The notes: a model not told the origin generated them from the sequence alone. A stretch of 64,000 bases of DNA from Desulfatitalea tepidiphila (GCF_001293685.1 NZ_BCAG01000003.1:992001-1056000), one strand, 5' to 3'; counted from the first letter of the stretch, positions 1 through 9,919 are shown. A program made the numbers and translations.

Positions 1-2250
1 GATGATGCCGTCGCCATGGCAGGCCTCGCAACGTCCCCCTTTTACGTTAAAGCTGAATCTGGATGGTTTGTAACCGCGCGTTCTAGACTCTGCGGTCTTG
101 GAGAAGAGATCACGCACAAAGGAGAACAATCCCGTGTAGGTGCCCGGATTGGATCGCGGTGTACGACCGATGGGGGATTGGTCGATATTAATGACTTTAT
201 CGATCTGTTCCATTCCCGCAATGCTGTGAAACCCACCGGCTGCGATCCGGCTCTGGCGCAATCGCTGAGCCAGTGCGTGATGCAAGGTGTCGATGACAAG
301 GCTGGACTTGCCTGATCCAGAGACGCCCGTCACACAGGAAAAGCAACCAAGAGGAAAGCGCACCGTGATGTTCTTCAGGTTATTCCGATTGGCACCGTGG
401 ATGATGATGGCCTGGCCGTTCCCCTTTCTCCGGTTATTGGGGACGGGAATTTTTTTTACACCGGCAAGGTATTGGCCCGTCAGTGAATCTTTGGCCTGGG
501 ACAACTGCTGGGGTGGGCCGGCAAACACCACGCGACCGCCTTGCACCCCGGCGCCTGGCCCCATATCGACGACAAAATCTGCAGATTCGATGGCCTCTTG
601 ATCATGTTCTACCAATAGAACAGTGTTTCCGATATCGCGCATTCTCCTCAACGCTTCAAGCAGTCGGGCGTTATCGCGTTGGTGCAATCCGATACTCGGC
701 TCATCCAGGACATAGAGAACCCCCGTCAGTTTCGCTCCGATCTGAGTGGCCAAGCGTATCCGCTGGCTTTCGCCACCGGACAGGGTATGGGCAGCGCGAT
801 CCAGGGTCAAGTAGGAAAGGCCGACATGGGAAAGAAACTGCAGACGCTCCGTGATCTCCTTTACGATTTTTTCTGCAACGACCGCTTTCTTTCCCTCGAG
901 TCGCAAAGATTGAAAAAAGTCAATCGCTTGATCTATTGAGAGCGTCGTGACCTGGTGAATGGCATGGTGTTGAATCTTTACCGCCAGGCTCTCCGGCTTC
1001 AATCTGGCACCGTTGCATACGGCGCATGGCAGGAAGGCCATGTAGGTTTGGAGTTCTTCGCGGATTTGGGCAGACTCTGTTTCGTGATAGCGACGTTGCA
1101 GTTGAGGGATAAGGCCTTCGAATGGATTATTGTACAAATGCTGGCCGGAGTCGCGATCCACGGAAAAGCGAATGACGGTATCTCCGCTCCCGTAAAACAA
1201 GGCTTGCCGGAACGCTTCGGGTAGATATTTGAAGGGGGTGTAAATATCCGTGTGGTACTGGCAGGTAAACGCTTCGAGGAATTCGGTAAAGTAGACCGAT
1301 TGTCGGTTCGCCCACACGAGGACCGCTCCGTCTCGTAACGATAGCTCCGGATTGGGCACGATGAGTTGGGGATCGAACACCGAGCGTGTCCCGAGTCCAT
1401 CACACGCCGGACAGGCGCCCTGAGGAGAGTTAAACGAAAAATCGGCCGGGGTGAAATCTGAATATGTCGTTCCGCACTGATGGCAGGCCGACCTTTCATT
1501 GAAATGAAAGAGACGGCCATCATCATGCGCGTTTCCCTTTTGACAAAGGACTTCGGCACGACCCCCGGAAAGAGAGAGTGCAAGCTCGAGGGAGTCTGCG
1601 AGTCGATTCGAAGCGTTTTTCTGAATAACCAAACGATCGACAACGGCGTCGATCGAATGGTCCTTTTTGGGGGACAGTTTACCAACGTCCTCGATGGGCA
1701 TCATCTCACCATCGATACGAACCCGCGCAAAACCTTCCCTTCTCAGCCGTTGTATAACGTCCGCATGGGAACCCTTTTTGTTACTTACCAGCGGCGCCAT
1801 GATGACCACACGGCTCCCCGCGGAGAGGGTGTTGAGTTCGTCCACCATCTGATCGATGCTTTGGGGTTGCACAGGGCGACCACACAGATGGCAATGCGGT
1901 GTGCCGATGCGCGCATAGAGCAACCGCAGATAATCATAGATTTCGGTTACCGTGCCGACGGTGGACCTTGGGTTGTGTCCGGCCGTCTTTTGCTCGATGG
2001 CGATGGCCGGCGACAAGCCTTCGATGAGATCCACATCCGGCTTTTCCAGGCGCTCCAAAAATTGACGGGCATAAGTCGAAAGAGATTCGACATAACGGCG
2101 TTGGCCTTCTGCATAGAGGGTATCAAAGGCCAGGGTGGATTTCCCGGATCCGGAAAGGCCGGTAACCACGATCAGTTTTTCCCGAGGAAGGTCGAGATCG
2201 ATGTTCTTTAGGTTGTGCTGCCGCGCACCGCGGATCATAATTGAGTTCAT
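1..2250 (-). CDS. uvrA: UvrABC excinuclease subunit A (partial, C-terminus off the window)
   Basis: ATPase that finds DNA damage and loads UvrB in nucleotide excision repair. I translated the minus strand from the ATG at 2250: it opens [20 protein letters not shown], followed by Walker A GLSGSGKS, and stays in the UvrA frame to the window edge. There it reads [20 protein letters not shown], the zinc-binding segment of the second ABC module. 750 codons are present of the roughly 950 usual, so only the C-terminal ABC portion is missing. The upstream region to 2890 is shared with divergently transcribed dnaA. Confidence 0.97.
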   Translation of the reverse strand, partial: MNSIMIRGARQHNLKNIDLDLPREKLIVVTGLSGSGKSTLAFDTLYAEGQRRYVESLSTYARQFLERLEKPDVDLIEGLSPAIAIEQKTAGHNPRSTVGTVTEIYDYLRLLYARIGTPHCHLCGRPVQPQSIDQMVDELNTLSAGSRVVIMAPLVSNKKGSHADVIQRLRREGFARVRIDGEMMPIEDVGKLSPKKDHSIDAVVDRLVIQKNASNRLADSLELALSLSGGRAEVLCQKGNAHDDGRLFHFNERSACHQCGTTYSDFTPADFSFNSPQGACPACDGLGTRSVFDPQLIVPNPELSLRDGAVLVWANRQSVYFTEFLEAFTCQYHTDIYTPFKYLPEAFRQALFYGSGDTVIRFSVDRDSGQHLYNNPFEGLIPQLQRRYHETESAQIREELQTYMAFLPCAVCNGARLKPESLAVKIQHHAIHQVTTLSIDQAIDFFQSLRLEGKKAVVAEKIVKEITERLQFLSHVGLSYLTLDRAAHTLSGGESQRIRLATQIGAKLTGVLYVLDEPSIGLHQRDNARLLEALRRMRDIGNTVLLVEHDQEAIESADFVVDMGPGAGVQGGRVVFAGPPQQLSQAKDSLTGQYLAGVKKIPVPNNRRKGNGQAIIIHGANRNNLKNITVRFPLGCFSCVTGVSGSGKSSLVIDTLHHALAQRLRQSRIAAGGFHSIAGMEQIDKVINIDQSPIGRTPRSNPGTYTGLFSFVRDLFSKTAESRTRGYKPSRFSFNVKGGRCEACHGDGII

Positions 2251-2890
2251 CGCTTTTGATAACGTCGACCAATGATGCTGTAAACAACTTTTCCGAAAGT
2301 CCAATATTTTTAATATATGCAGGAACCGTGCGCAGTAAAGTGTGCCGATTCGGGCTTTGCGGGCAACTGCTCGAAATCCATTCGAATGTTTTTTTGAAGA
2401 AAATGGGGCTCGGTGGTAACCCATCTGGGTCCCGAAAGGAAACCACTGTTTTTAAAAAATGTAAAAATCCGGCGTAAAACAGAGGAAATCAAAGATCATC
2501 ATTTGTCGGCAGTTTGTTTATAACTATGGATATGCTTAAAATGCTTAAATAAAAACTAAAACTAAAAGGGCGCTAATTTGTAGACCTCTCACGTGTCAAT
2601 TATAATAATAAACAATATAAACAAATAAATAGATTGATGTGAGCAACGTGTAAGGATGGCGTGAGGAGACTTCAGGTCTTTCGGATTGACAGTGAAGGGT
2701 CTCTGGCCTATTACGAATCCATACTTTTCAAGGATTTGACCTTTTCGAATAATCCGGAATATTTATAAAAACTGTCTGATTTTCTTAATGTTTGCCTGGC
2801 TGTTTGCGTTGGGACAGAGGTCGTGTTCAGCAAAACGAAGCGTATTTTGGTCGGATTGTTTTTTGTACAGGGAAAACGGGAAAAGGTGAT
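2251..2890. other. AT-rich divergent intergenic region between uvrA and dnaA
   Basis: 640 bp without a convincing gene. The stretch about 2480-2640 is strongly AT-rich. It contains a tandem direct repeat ATGCTTAAA-ATGCTTAAA near 2533-2550 and runs such as AACTAAAACTAAAA. Promoters for both flanking genes must lie here. An AT-rich block beside dnaA is where an origin or autoregulatory region could be, but I found no perfect DnaA box (TTATCCACA) on either strand. Confidence 0.4.
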
Positions 2891-4231
2891 ATGGAGAATA
2901 TCTGGCAGAAGGTAAAGGCCGCGCTTACTGATTTTGTTCCAGATCATGCCTACCGGATGTGGATCGAGCCCCTGACGCTCGGGACCATTGATCCCAATGT
3001 GTTACAGCTCAATTGTCCCAATGCTTTTTTCCGCAGACGGGTGAAGGAGCATTTCGGTGAATTGATTTGCCGGGAGCTGCAAAAATTGACCGGCAATGCC
3101 ACGGAATTGAAATTTGCGGTTACAGAGGGAGATCATGGCAGGTCCAATTTGACGGAGTTTCCCGAACAGCTTCCATTGCCCAACATTCATTGCCAGCCTC
3201 ATTTCGGACGGCTGTTGCGACAGGATTATACTTTTGATCAGTTCGTGGTTGGTAAGAATAATGAATTCGCCTATTCTGCAGCATTATCACTGGCCATGCG
3301 GAAATCCGCACAGCAGCATTCGCTTTTTCTTCTTTCAAAGACCGGTATGGGTAAGAGCCATCTGTCTCAAGCCATTGGTCATCAGATTTTGGCGGAATCC
3401 AAAGCTGAGCGCGTGTACTATATGACAGCCGAAGATTTTACCAATGAAATGGTATCCTCCTTCAAGACCAATTCGGTTAGCAAATTCAAAGATAAATATC
3501 ACAACGGATGTGACGTGCTGCTATTGGAGGATATCCATTATCTGAGTGGAAAAGAACGTACCCAGATCGAACTGGCGCACACGCTCGATTCACTCTACAA
3601 CGAAAATAAAAAGATTATTTTTTCAAGTTGCTGCTCACCCTCCGATATTCCAAAACTTAACGAAAATCTTCGGTCTCGCCTGACATGCGGTTTGATTTCC
3701 AATATCGATCCTCCCGATTATAAGGTGCGTGTCAAGATTTTAAAAAAGTATGCCCGTGATAATGGATGGGAAGTGCCAATCGAAGTTTTGGAATTTTTAG
3801 CATCAGAACTGACTCAGGACGTTCGACAGCTCAAAAGCGGTTTGGTGGGTGTTTCGGCCAAGGCTTCCTTGCTAGGCAACCCTATCGATATTGAAATGGC
3901 AGGCGATGTCGTGAAGAATATCGTACGCCAATCGGAATCGATTACGATCAACACAATCAAGAAGCTCATCTGCAAATACTACAATATCAGTCAGAAAGAT
4001 TTGGTGTCCCGTTCGCGAAAGCAGGCATTGGTGCGTCCCCGCCAAGTTGCCATCTACTTGGCGCGTCGTTATACGGACCAGCCGTTACAGGCCATTGGAA
4101 AGAGTTTCAACCGGTATCACGCTACGGCCCTGCATGCCATCGGAATGGTAGAAAAAGGGATTCGTCAAGGAGGATTGATACAGCGGCATGTGGAGTATTT
4201 TTGCAAGCGTCTGGACAATGGAGATTATTAA
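2891..4231 (+). CDS. dnaA: DnaA-type replication initiator, divergent
   Basis: 446 aa AAA+ protein with DnaA architecture: N-terminal domain I (IWQKVKAALTDFVPDHAYRMWIEP resembles the DnaA start), AAA+ core, C-terminal helix-turn-helix domain IV. The ATG at 2891 follows AAAAGGTGAT and is preferred over an in-frame upstream start at 2792. Core motifs deviate from standard DnaA. Walker A reads SKTGMGKSH, without the first Gly. Walker B is LLLEDIHYL, with Glu for the first Asp. The DNA-binding signature reads RYHATALHA in place of the usual RDHTTVIHA type. The arginine-finger box (LRSRLTCGLISNI) is kept. It could be a drifted sole DnaA or a paralog; dnaN is not adjacent. Confidence 0.85.
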   Translation: MENIWQKVKAALTDFVPDHAYRMWIEPLTLGTIDPNVLQLNCPNAFFRRRVKEHFGELICRELQKLTGNATELKFAVTEGDHGRSNLTEFPEQLPLPNIHCQPHFGRLLRQDYTFDQFVVGKNNEFAYSAALSLAMRKSAQQHSLFLLSKTGMGKSHLSQAIGHQILAESKAERVYYMTAEDFTNEMVSSFKTNSVSKFKDKYHNGCDVLLLEDIHYLSGKERTQIELAHTLDSLYNENKKIIFSSCCSPSDIPKLNENLRSRLTCGLISNIDPPDYKVRVKILKKYARDNGWEVPIEVLEFLASELTQDVRQLKSGLVGVSAKASLLGNPIDIEMAGDVVKNIVRQSESITINTIKKLICKYYNISQKDLVSRSRKQALVRPRQVAIYLARRYTDQPLQAIGKSFNRYHATALHAIGMVEKGIRQGGLIQRHVEYFCKRLDNGDY

Positions 4232-4236
4232 GCGCG

Positions 4237-4434
4237 CTATTGAATCGTGCCGAATAGATCGTCGGCGATGGATAGATCAGACAATAACTCCATTTTAATG
4301 TTCTGCTCCTGTTCAATGGCGCAACGAATCCTCAAGGCACAATGTTTGGCGCAAAGGGCATTGGTTCTGTCGTAATCTCCGAAGCAGTCGAATTGATCAT
4401 CGAAAACTGATGTGAAGCGTTGGCTTCTGCTCAT
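4237..4434 (-). CDS. Small cysteine-rich protein coupled to suhB
   Basis: 65 aa. The ATG overlaps the suhB stop in an ATGA, which implies translational coupling and supports it as a real gene. Four cysteines lie in a compact pattern (FDCFGDY, then LCAKHCALRIRCAIEQEQN), suggesting metal or Fe-S binding. No family function is known to me. It ends 5 bp from the convergent dnaA stop. Confidence 0.7.
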   Translation of the reverse strand: MSRSQRFTSVFDDQFDCFGDYDRTNALCAKHCALRIRCAIEQEQNIKMELLSDLSIADDLFGTIQ

Positions 4435-5222
4435 CGCTCTCCCTTTATGTCTAAAAGTCCTACCATTTCCCGGTGAACATGGCTATTTGTAGCCAATATC
4501 TGCCAATCTCCAATATTATAGGGATGGCCTTCGTAATTCGTCACTTTGCCACCGGCTTCTTCGACGATGCACAAGCCAGCTGCTGTATCCCAAGGCTTCA
4601 GGTTTTCTTCCCAAAAACCTTCAAAACGACCACATGCCACCCAGCAGAGATCCAGAGCGGCCGACCCGAGACGTCGCACGCCTTGGGAGGACTTGAGGCA
4701 ACGCTCGAAACGAGCGAGCGTCAATCGGGGATCCCGCGTCGTAATGGTATATGGGAAGCCGGTGACAAGCAGACTATCGTTGAGCTTGCATGTCGATGAA
4801 ACGTGGATCGGTTGGCCGTTTAGAGAGGCACCCTGGCCACGGGTGGCAAGGAACAGTTCACCCCTGTTGGGATTGAACACGAGACCCAGCATGATGGTAT
4901 CGTTTTGGGCGTAGGCTATGGAAACCGCATATATAGGAAGGTTGTGGGCGAAATTGGTAGTCCCATCCAGTGGGTCGATGATCCACAGGTTGGGTCCGCC
5001 TTTTCCAGAATTGCCGCTTTCTTCCGCTAATATGTCGTGATTGGGGAAAACATCGCGAATCGTTGCAATGATGCTTTGTTCCGCTTCCAAATCCGCTTCG
5101 GTAACCAGGTCGATAACACCTTTTTTAGCCAACTGCTTGACATGGCCGAAATGGCCGTTCAGTATTTTGCCGGCGCGGTAAGCCGCCCGTATGGCGATAC
5201 GCTTAATTTTGTCTAAATCCAT
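4431..5222 (-). CDS. suhB: Inositol monophosphatase family protein
   Basis: 263 aa Mg2+/Li+-dependent phosphatase. The family signatures are present: metal-binding Glu in LAEESG, WIIDPLDGTTNFAHNLP (DPLDGTTN), and the C-terminal WDTAAGLCIVEEAGG motif. The likely substrate is inositol-1-phosphate or a related sugar phosphate; SuhB homologues also act in rRNA antitermination. It lies about 100 bp downstream of hflX in the same direction and may share the operon. Confidence 0.95.
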   Translation of the reverse strand: MDLDKIKRIAIRAAYRAGKILNGHFGHVKQLAKKGVIDLVTEADLEAEQSIIATIRDVFPNHDILAEESGNSGKGGPNLWIIDPLDGTTNFAHNLPIYAVSIAYAQNDTIMLGLVFNPNRGELFLATRGQGASLNGQPIHVSSTCKLNDSLLVTGFPYTITTRDPRLTLARFERCLKSSQGVRRLGSAALDLCWVACGRFEGFWEENLKPWDTAAGLCIVEEAGGKVTNYEGHPYNIGDWQILATNSHVHREMVGLLDIKGER

Positions 5223-5324
5223 AAGGTCGGCACTTTATCCATTTTGACATTTGGTTGTCAAGCTTCAAAGGGCAGAAGGCTCATGAACTGCATAGCGCAA
5301 TGCGGCGGGCAAAGAGAGGGAATG

Positions 5325-6977
5325 TCAACTGTTCCGGACCGAACTGTTGTCCGCATCATTAATGATGGCGGCCATTTTATCGATCAATGGGAGAAGTGTC
5401 GCTCGATTGCGCGCACAGATCGGAATTCCGTTCAAGCGTTGCGTCCATAAGGATAGATCGGCTTCTGAAACCAGATCCATTTTATTGAGAGCGCGCACCT
5501 GAGGGATGTGGCTCAATTCGAGCTCGTTGAGAATCTTTTCCACGGCCTGAATCTGTTCGAGGTGGCGTGGATTGCTGACATCGATAACGTGCAACAGAAG
5601 GTCGGCACTTTCCAATTCCTCCAGGGTGGCTCGAAACGCGGTCATCAAATCCTTTGGAAGATTGCGGATAAATCCAACCGTATCGGTGATGAGCACCTCC
5701 ACATCTTTGGGGAAACGCAATCGTCTGCTGGAGGGGTCCAACGTGGCGAAGAGACGACTTTCGGCCAGTACGTCGCTATGAGTAAGGGTGTTGAGAAGGG
5801 TTGATTTTCCTGCGTTGGTATAGCCGATGATGGAGATGATCGGAACACCTTTCTGCTCTCGTTTTTGCCGCTGCTGTTTACGGTGCTTTTGGACTTCGAG
5901 CAACGCCTTTTCCAGCTGGTTGATGCGATCGCGAACACGTCGCCGGTTTATTTCCAGCTTGGTTTCTCCCGGTCCTCTTCCGCCTATGCCACCGGTGAGG
6001 CGCGACATGGCGGTGTTTTTGGTGACCAGACGTGGCAGCAGGTATTTCAATTGGGCCAATTCTACCTGCAATTTTCCTTCTCTACTGCGTGCGCGCTGGG
6101 CGAAAATGTCCAGGATCAATTGGGTTCGATCGATGACTTTAGTTTCGATCTGATCAGTAATGGTTTTGATTTGGGACGGATTCAAGTCCTGGTCGAAAAT
6201 GAGCAGCGATGCACCCAACTGGGAGGTCTGTATTGCCAGCTCTTTCAACTTGCCTTGCCCCATGAGGGTGCGCGAATCGATTTGTTTGCGCAGCTGCAGG
6301 ATGGTATCGACCACTTCGATATTGGCCGAACGGCATAGCTCTTTCAGCTCTTCCAATGAGTCGACCGCGATTTTACGCGGCGCCGAAGTCACGCTGAAAA
6401 GAAGTGCCCGTTCGATTCCGGTTGCAGCCTGGGTGCGGACTCCCGCCGTGGTCATCTCATGTTCCAGAGCCAGGATCAGGTCCAGGCACCCGATAGAAAG
6501 CTGGTGGGGCAGCAAATCCTCTCTGATCTGGTAAGGGGCTTGCTGCAGGTCTTGCCCTGGAAGAATGTGAGCCCAATGAATTTTACGAGGGTATCCTTCT
6601 TCATTCAGCGAGATGGCGGCCATGGCATCGAGGCGCAATAAGGCCAAATCGGTGAGGTCGTCCTGATTCAAGGGGCCGGCTTGTAAATGCGTGTGAATAC
6701 ATCGGACACCCCTCAAGCGGCCCGGGTTCGCCCTGTATTCCGACAGTTCGGGGATAAAAATGCCCTGTGCATCTCCCACCAGCACATAGGCGACTTTGCC
6801 GCTTCGATTGATAAGCAAACCGATCTGGCGCTGGATTTCATGGGAAAGCAATCCGATGTCGCGCGCCAGTTCGGGTGTGATCAAGAATTCGGGAGAGACA
6901 CGTCTGCGGTAGAGGTTTTCCAAACGTTTGAGTTGTGCGCTTTTCAGCCCCCGTGCGTTGCCCCATACTTTTTTCAT
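5325..6977 (-). CDS. hflX: GTPase HflX, long form
   Basis: 550 aa ribosome-associated GTPase that splits stalled ribosomes. G motifs are visible: G1 GYTNAGKST, G3 DTVGFIRNLP, G4 NKMD, and the glycine-rich GGIGGRGPGETK linker before the G domain. The protein is longer than typical HflX (about 420 aa) because of an N-terminal extension of about 130-150 aa containing CIHTHLQAGPLNQDDLTDL, a form I associate with Desulfobacterota. Its ATG overlaps the dnaB stop (ATGA), so it is translationally coupled. Confidence 0.95.
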   Translation of the reverse strand: MKKVWGNARGLKSAQLKRLENLYRRRVSPEFLITPELARDIGLLSHEIQRQIGLLINRSGKVAYVLVGDAQGIFIPELSEYRANPGRLRGVRCIHTHLQAGPLNQDDLTDLALLRLDAMAAISLNEEGYPRKIHWAHILPGQDLQQAPYQIREDLLPHQLSIGCLDLILALEHEMTTAGVRTQAATGIERALLFSVTSAPRKIAVDSLEELKELCRSANIEVVDTILQLRKQIDSRTLMGQGKLKELAIQTSQLGASLLIFDQDLNPSQIKTITDQIETKVIDRTQLILDIFAQRARSREGKLQVELAQLKYLLPRLVTKNTAMSRLTGGIGGRGPGETKLEINRRRVRDRINQLEKALLEVQKHRKQQRQKREQKGVPIISIIGYTNAGKSTLLNTLTHSDVLAESRLFATLDPSSRRLRFPKDVEVLITDTVGFIRNLPKDLMTAFRATLEELESADLLLHVIDVSNPRHLEQIQAVEKILNELELSHIPQVRALNKMDLVSEADLSLWTQRLNGIPICARNRATLLPLIDKMAAIINDADNSSVRNS

Positions 6978-8329
6978 GCCGGGTTCTCGAAGCGTGTATA
7001 GGCACCCAGGAAGGTGAGGGGAACGACACCTGTCGGGCCATTGCGCTGCTTGGAGAGAATGACTTCGGCCGTGCCGCGATTGGGATTGTTTTCGTCTTTA
7101 TTGTAGACTTCATCACGGTAGATGAAAGCCACCACGTCGGCATCTTGCTCCAATGCACCGGATTCCCTCAAATCTGAAAGTTGAGGTCGCTTGTCGCTTC
7201 GCTCTTCAAGTTTCCGGTTGAGCTGTGACAAAGCCAGGACCGGAACATTCAACTCTTTGGCCAGAAGTTTGAGGGACCTGGAAATTTCTGATATTTCCAA
7301 ATCGCGTCGCTCTGTATCCTGGCGGCCTCTCATCAGTTGGAGGTAGTCGATCACCACCAGGCCAAGGTCTTTATCCATCTTCAGTCGTCGGCACTTGGTG
7401 CGAATGGAGGTGGTTGAAATATCCGGTGAGTCATCGATGAAGATGGGCGCTTCGGAAAGGGACCCGGCGGCATCGGTGATACGGTGCCAGTCTTCAGGGT
7501 TGAGAAAGCCGCTTCGGACGCGAGAGGAATCCACCCGGGCTTCGGAGCAGAGCATACGCATGGACAATTGCTCTTTGGACATTTCCAAAGAGAAGATGGC
7601 TACCGGCACATCGCTTTCAAAAGCGGCATTGCGGGCAATATTGAGGGCCAGGGCGGTTTTGCCCATGGCCGGTCTGGCGGCCAGGATGATGAGATCCGAT
7701 CCCTGCAGTCCCGATGTCATATGATCCAGCCGTGTGAATCCGGTGGGGATGCCGGTGATCAGCGCACGGTTTCCCTGGCGCTCTTCCAGGGCGTCGATAT
7801 TGGCTTCGATGACCTTGCTGAGCGGATGAAAAGCGGCCCGATGTTTGTTCTCAGATATTTCAAACACCGCCCCTTCGGCAAAATCGAGGACCTGATCGAA
7901 ATCGCCGGCCTCTTCGTAGCAGCGCTGTGTGATTTCACCGGCCTTGGCAATAAGTCGGCGCAATGCCGATTTGTCCCTTACAATGCGCGCGTAGTGGCTG
8001 ACATTGATCGCCGACGGCACGGTATCTACGATCCGGGCCAGGTACGCGGCCCCACCCACTTTTTCAAGCTGGTTGGTGTCCCGCAAAATGTTGGTCAGAG
8101 TAATCAGATCTACAGGTTCGGCCTTGGAGAACAGGGACGCGATGGCGGCGAATATGGTCTGATGCGCTGTACGATAAAAGTCTTCGGGGCGAAGAAGTTC
8201 GAGCACATCCAGAAGCGTGCTGTTGTCCAGCAAAATTGCACTGAGAATGGACTCTTCAGCCTCGATGCTTTGAGGCGGAAGTTTTTTCAGGGTTGGATCG
8301 TCGGATGTGTTTTTAGGATTTAATACCAT
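6974..8329 (-). CDS. dnaB: Replicative DNA helicase DnaB
   Basis: 451 aa hexameric 5'-3' helicase of the replication fork. It has an N-terminal DnaB domain (PPQSIEAEESILSAIL) and a RecA-like core with Walker A ARPAMGKTALALN, Walker B GLVVIDYLQLM, then LSQLNRKLEERSDKRPQLSDLRESGALEQDAD. Length is standard and no intein is present. It is coupled to hflX by an ATGA overlap and follows rplI, the usual bacterial gene order. Confidence 0.97.
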   Translation of the reverse strand: MVLNPKNTSDDPTLKKLPPQSIEAEESILSAILLDNSTLLDVLELLRPEDFYRTAHQTIFAAIASLFSKAEPVDLITLTNILRDTNQLEKVGGAAYLARIVDTVPSAINVSHYARIVRDKSALRRLIAKAGEITQRCYEEAGDFDQVLDFAEGAVFEISENKHRAAFHPLSKVIEANIDALEERQGNRALITGIPTGFTRLDHMTSGLQGSDLIILAARPAMGKTALALNIARNAAFESDVPVAIFSLEMSKEQLSMRMLCSEARVDSSRVRSGFLNPEDWHRITDAAGSLSEAPIFIDDSPDISTTSIRTKCRRLKMDKDLGLVVIDYLQLMRGRQDTERRDLEISEISRSLKLLAKELNVPVLALSQLNRKLEERSDKRPQLSDLRESGALEQDADVVAFIYRDEVYNKDENNPNRGTAEVILSKQRNGPTGVVPLTFLGAYTRFENPA

Positions 8330-8411
8330 TGAAGTGCCGACCGGGAACCATACAGCCGGTCGCTGCCGAAAGTTGTGAAATCATCGGCAACAACCGGCGT
8401 AAAGGCGTACA

Positions 8412-8855
8412 TTACTCGGGCACTACGTGAACTGTGATTTCGGGTTTGATGCCTTTGTAAACGCGAATCGGGATTTTAAAGGTGCCGATCGTTTTGATCG
8501 GTTCGGTCAGTAGCATCATCCTCTTTTCAACCACAATGCCGTCTTTTGCCAAGGCGTTAATCACGTCCCTGGCAGTTACCGACCCATAGAGGCGATCGCC
8601 TTCATGCACCTTGGCCGCCACCTGACATTCCACACCTTCCAGGCGCTGGGCCATTTGTTGGGCCAATTCCCGCTCTTTTGCGATCTGGAGTTCGAATTTG
8701 GCTTTTTCATGAGCCAGTATGCTCCGGTATTGGGGGGTCGCCGGGACTGCTTTACCCTGGGGCAGCAGGTAGTTGCGGGCATAGCCGGGCGCCACCTTCA
8801 CTTCGCTGCCGATGATGCCGAGCGAATCTATCGTTTCTTTCAATATGACTTTCAT
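8412..8855 (-). CDS. rplI: 50S ribosomal protein L9
   Basis: 147 aa. It starts MKVILKETIDSLGIIGSEVK and contains VKVAPGYARNYLLPQGKA, both diagnostic of L9. The start at 8855 is preceded by GGAGG with good spacing; a longer in-frame start at 8885 has no ribosome binding site and lies outside the conserved protein. It is part of the rpsF-rpsR-rplI-dnaB operon. Confidence 0.97.
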   Translation of the reverse strand: MKVILKETIDSLGIIGSEVKVAPGYARNYLLPQGKAVPATPQYRSILAHEKAKFELQIAKERELAQQMAQRLEGVECQVAAKVHEGDRLYGSVTARDVINALAKDGIVVEKRMMLLTEPIKTIGTFKIPIRVYKGIKPEITVHVVPE

Positions 8856-8932
8856 CCAAAACCTCCATTGCCACTGCTGCGGCAATTACCATATTTCTTG
8901 ATGAATTATTGGCCGATATACTTGCCCCGACC

Positions 8933-9199
8933 TTAATCAAGAGTACCAACAAACGGCAGCAAGGCAATAGCCCGCGCGCGTTTGATCGCCAACGTCAGGC
9001 TGCGTTGATGCGATGCGCATGTACCGGTAATCCTGCGGGGAATGATTTTTCCACGTTCGGTGATGAAATAACGCAGGGTTTTGGCATCCTTGTAATCGAT
9101 TTCAATTTTGCTGTCGGCACAGAAGCGGCACACTTTGCGTCGATGATATACTCTACGTTTTCTCCTGACTACCGGCTTTTTTGCAGTTGTATTTCTCAT
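8933..9199 (-). CDS. rpsR: 30S ribosomal protein S18
   Basis: 88 aa basic protein with S18 signatures: [23 protein letters not shown], then [28 protein letters not shown]. It binds S6 on the 30S platform. It lies 12 bp downstream of rpsF. Confidence 0.97.
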   Translation of the reverse strand: MRNTTAKKPVVRRKRRVYHRRKVCRFCADSKIEIDYKDAKTLRYFITERGKIIPRRITGTCASHQRSLTLAIKRARAIALLPFVGTLD

Positions 9200-9211
9200 G
9201 TGTCGCTCCTC

Positions 9212-9685
9212 TTAATTCTCAGGGGCAGGTTCATTGACCTGGTCGTTTTGTGCCGCCGGGCTCTCCTTGCCGCTGGATGAACCGGCCACCTGCTGCTCGG
9301 ATGCGGATTGGCCCTCATCGCTTGCTGCAGCTTCCTGGGGAGCTCCTTCCTTTTCTTTGGCGGCCGCGAGATCGGCCAATATCTTTTCGGCATCTGCATG
9401 TGGGTCGATTTGAACCGTCAAATACTTCATGACACGGTCATCGATGCGAAAAAAGCGTTCAATTTCGTCGACCACTTTTCCTGTTCCGCAATAATCCATC
9501 AGGACATAGTATCCGCGAGGCTTCTTTTTGATTTCGTAAGCCAGTTTTTTTACGCCCCATTGGTTTTCCTGCAGGAAGACACCCTCTTGTTGGGGAATGA
9601 TTTCACGGGTTTTCGTGATTAGGGTGGTGCGGTCTTCTTCTGAGATGTCTGGATCAATAATAACAATCGTTTCGTACCGTCGCAT
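9212..9685 (-). CDS. rpsF: 30S ribosomal protein S6 with acidic tail
   Basis: 157 aa. The first 100 or so residues are S6 (MRRYETIVIIDPDISEEDR, then WGVKKLAYEIKKKPRGYYVLMDYCG). The last 50 are a low-complexity Glu/Ala/Ser-rich tail, as in other long S6 proteins. The start follows AAGGAGGCTCT. It is the first gene of the operon; S6:S18 commonly represses this operon through its leader. Confidence 0.96.
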   Translation of the reverse strand: MRRYETIVIIDPDISEEDRTTLITKTREIIPQQEGVFLQENQWGVKKLAYEIKKKPRGYYVLMDYCGTGKVVDEIERFFRIDDRVMKYLTVQIDPHADAEKILADLAAAKEKEGAPQEAAASDEGQSASEQQVAGSSSGKESPAAQNDQVNEPAPEN

Positions 9686-9708
9686 AGAGCCTCCTTACGG
9701 ATAATAAA

Positions 9709-9728
9709 GCCCCGATTTTTGTCGGAGC
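9709..9728 (-). promoter_or_regulatory. Stem-loop in the rpsF leader
   Basis: On the minus strand GCTCCGA pairs with TCGGGGC around a 6-nt A-rich loop and is followed by TTTATT, about 24 nt before the rpsF start codon. It sits where S6:S18 leader RNAs or attenuators are found. The known S6:S18 motif cannot be confirmed by eye. Confidence 0.4.
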
Positions 9729-9762
9729 AAGGATAGCGGCCATCTGTTTTTAAAAATGGTAT

Positions 9763-9791
9763 AGATAACACCATGACATATTCGATGTCAA
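9763..9791 (-). promoter_or_regulatory. Probable sigma-70 promoter of the rpsF operon
   Basis: On the minus strand a perfect TTGACA (-35, 9791-9786) is followed after 17 bp by TTATCT (-10, 9768-9763). Transcription would start about 70 nt upstream of rpsF, placing the leader stem-loop in the 5' UTR. Confidence 0.55.
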
Positions 9792-9876
9792 GGAATATAC
9801 GCATGGTTCAAGCCGCTGTATCGCATGCATATTTGCATTCCGTTGAATTCGACCCGATTTCTGTCGGGTCCATTCG

Positions 9877-9907
9877 AAAAAAAGGGGGCGATCCTGAGAT
9901 CCCCCCC
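9877..9907 (-). terminator. Rho-independent terminator of tRNA-Lys(CTT)
   Basis: A GC-rich stem (GGGGG-C-GATC pairing with GATC-CCCCC, 9884-9907) lies just downstream of the tRNA on the minus strand and is followed by seven T on that strand. A T-rich run on the plus side could make it bidirectional. A second hairpin (GACCCGA/TCGGGTC, 9851-9870) lies just beyond. Confidence 0.75.
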
Positions 9908-9919
9908 GTTTTATTTTTT

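Noticed and set aside
2251-2890. Confirmed chromosomal origin upstream of dnaA
   Set aside because: No DnaA-box match on either strand; AT-richness alone is not enough.
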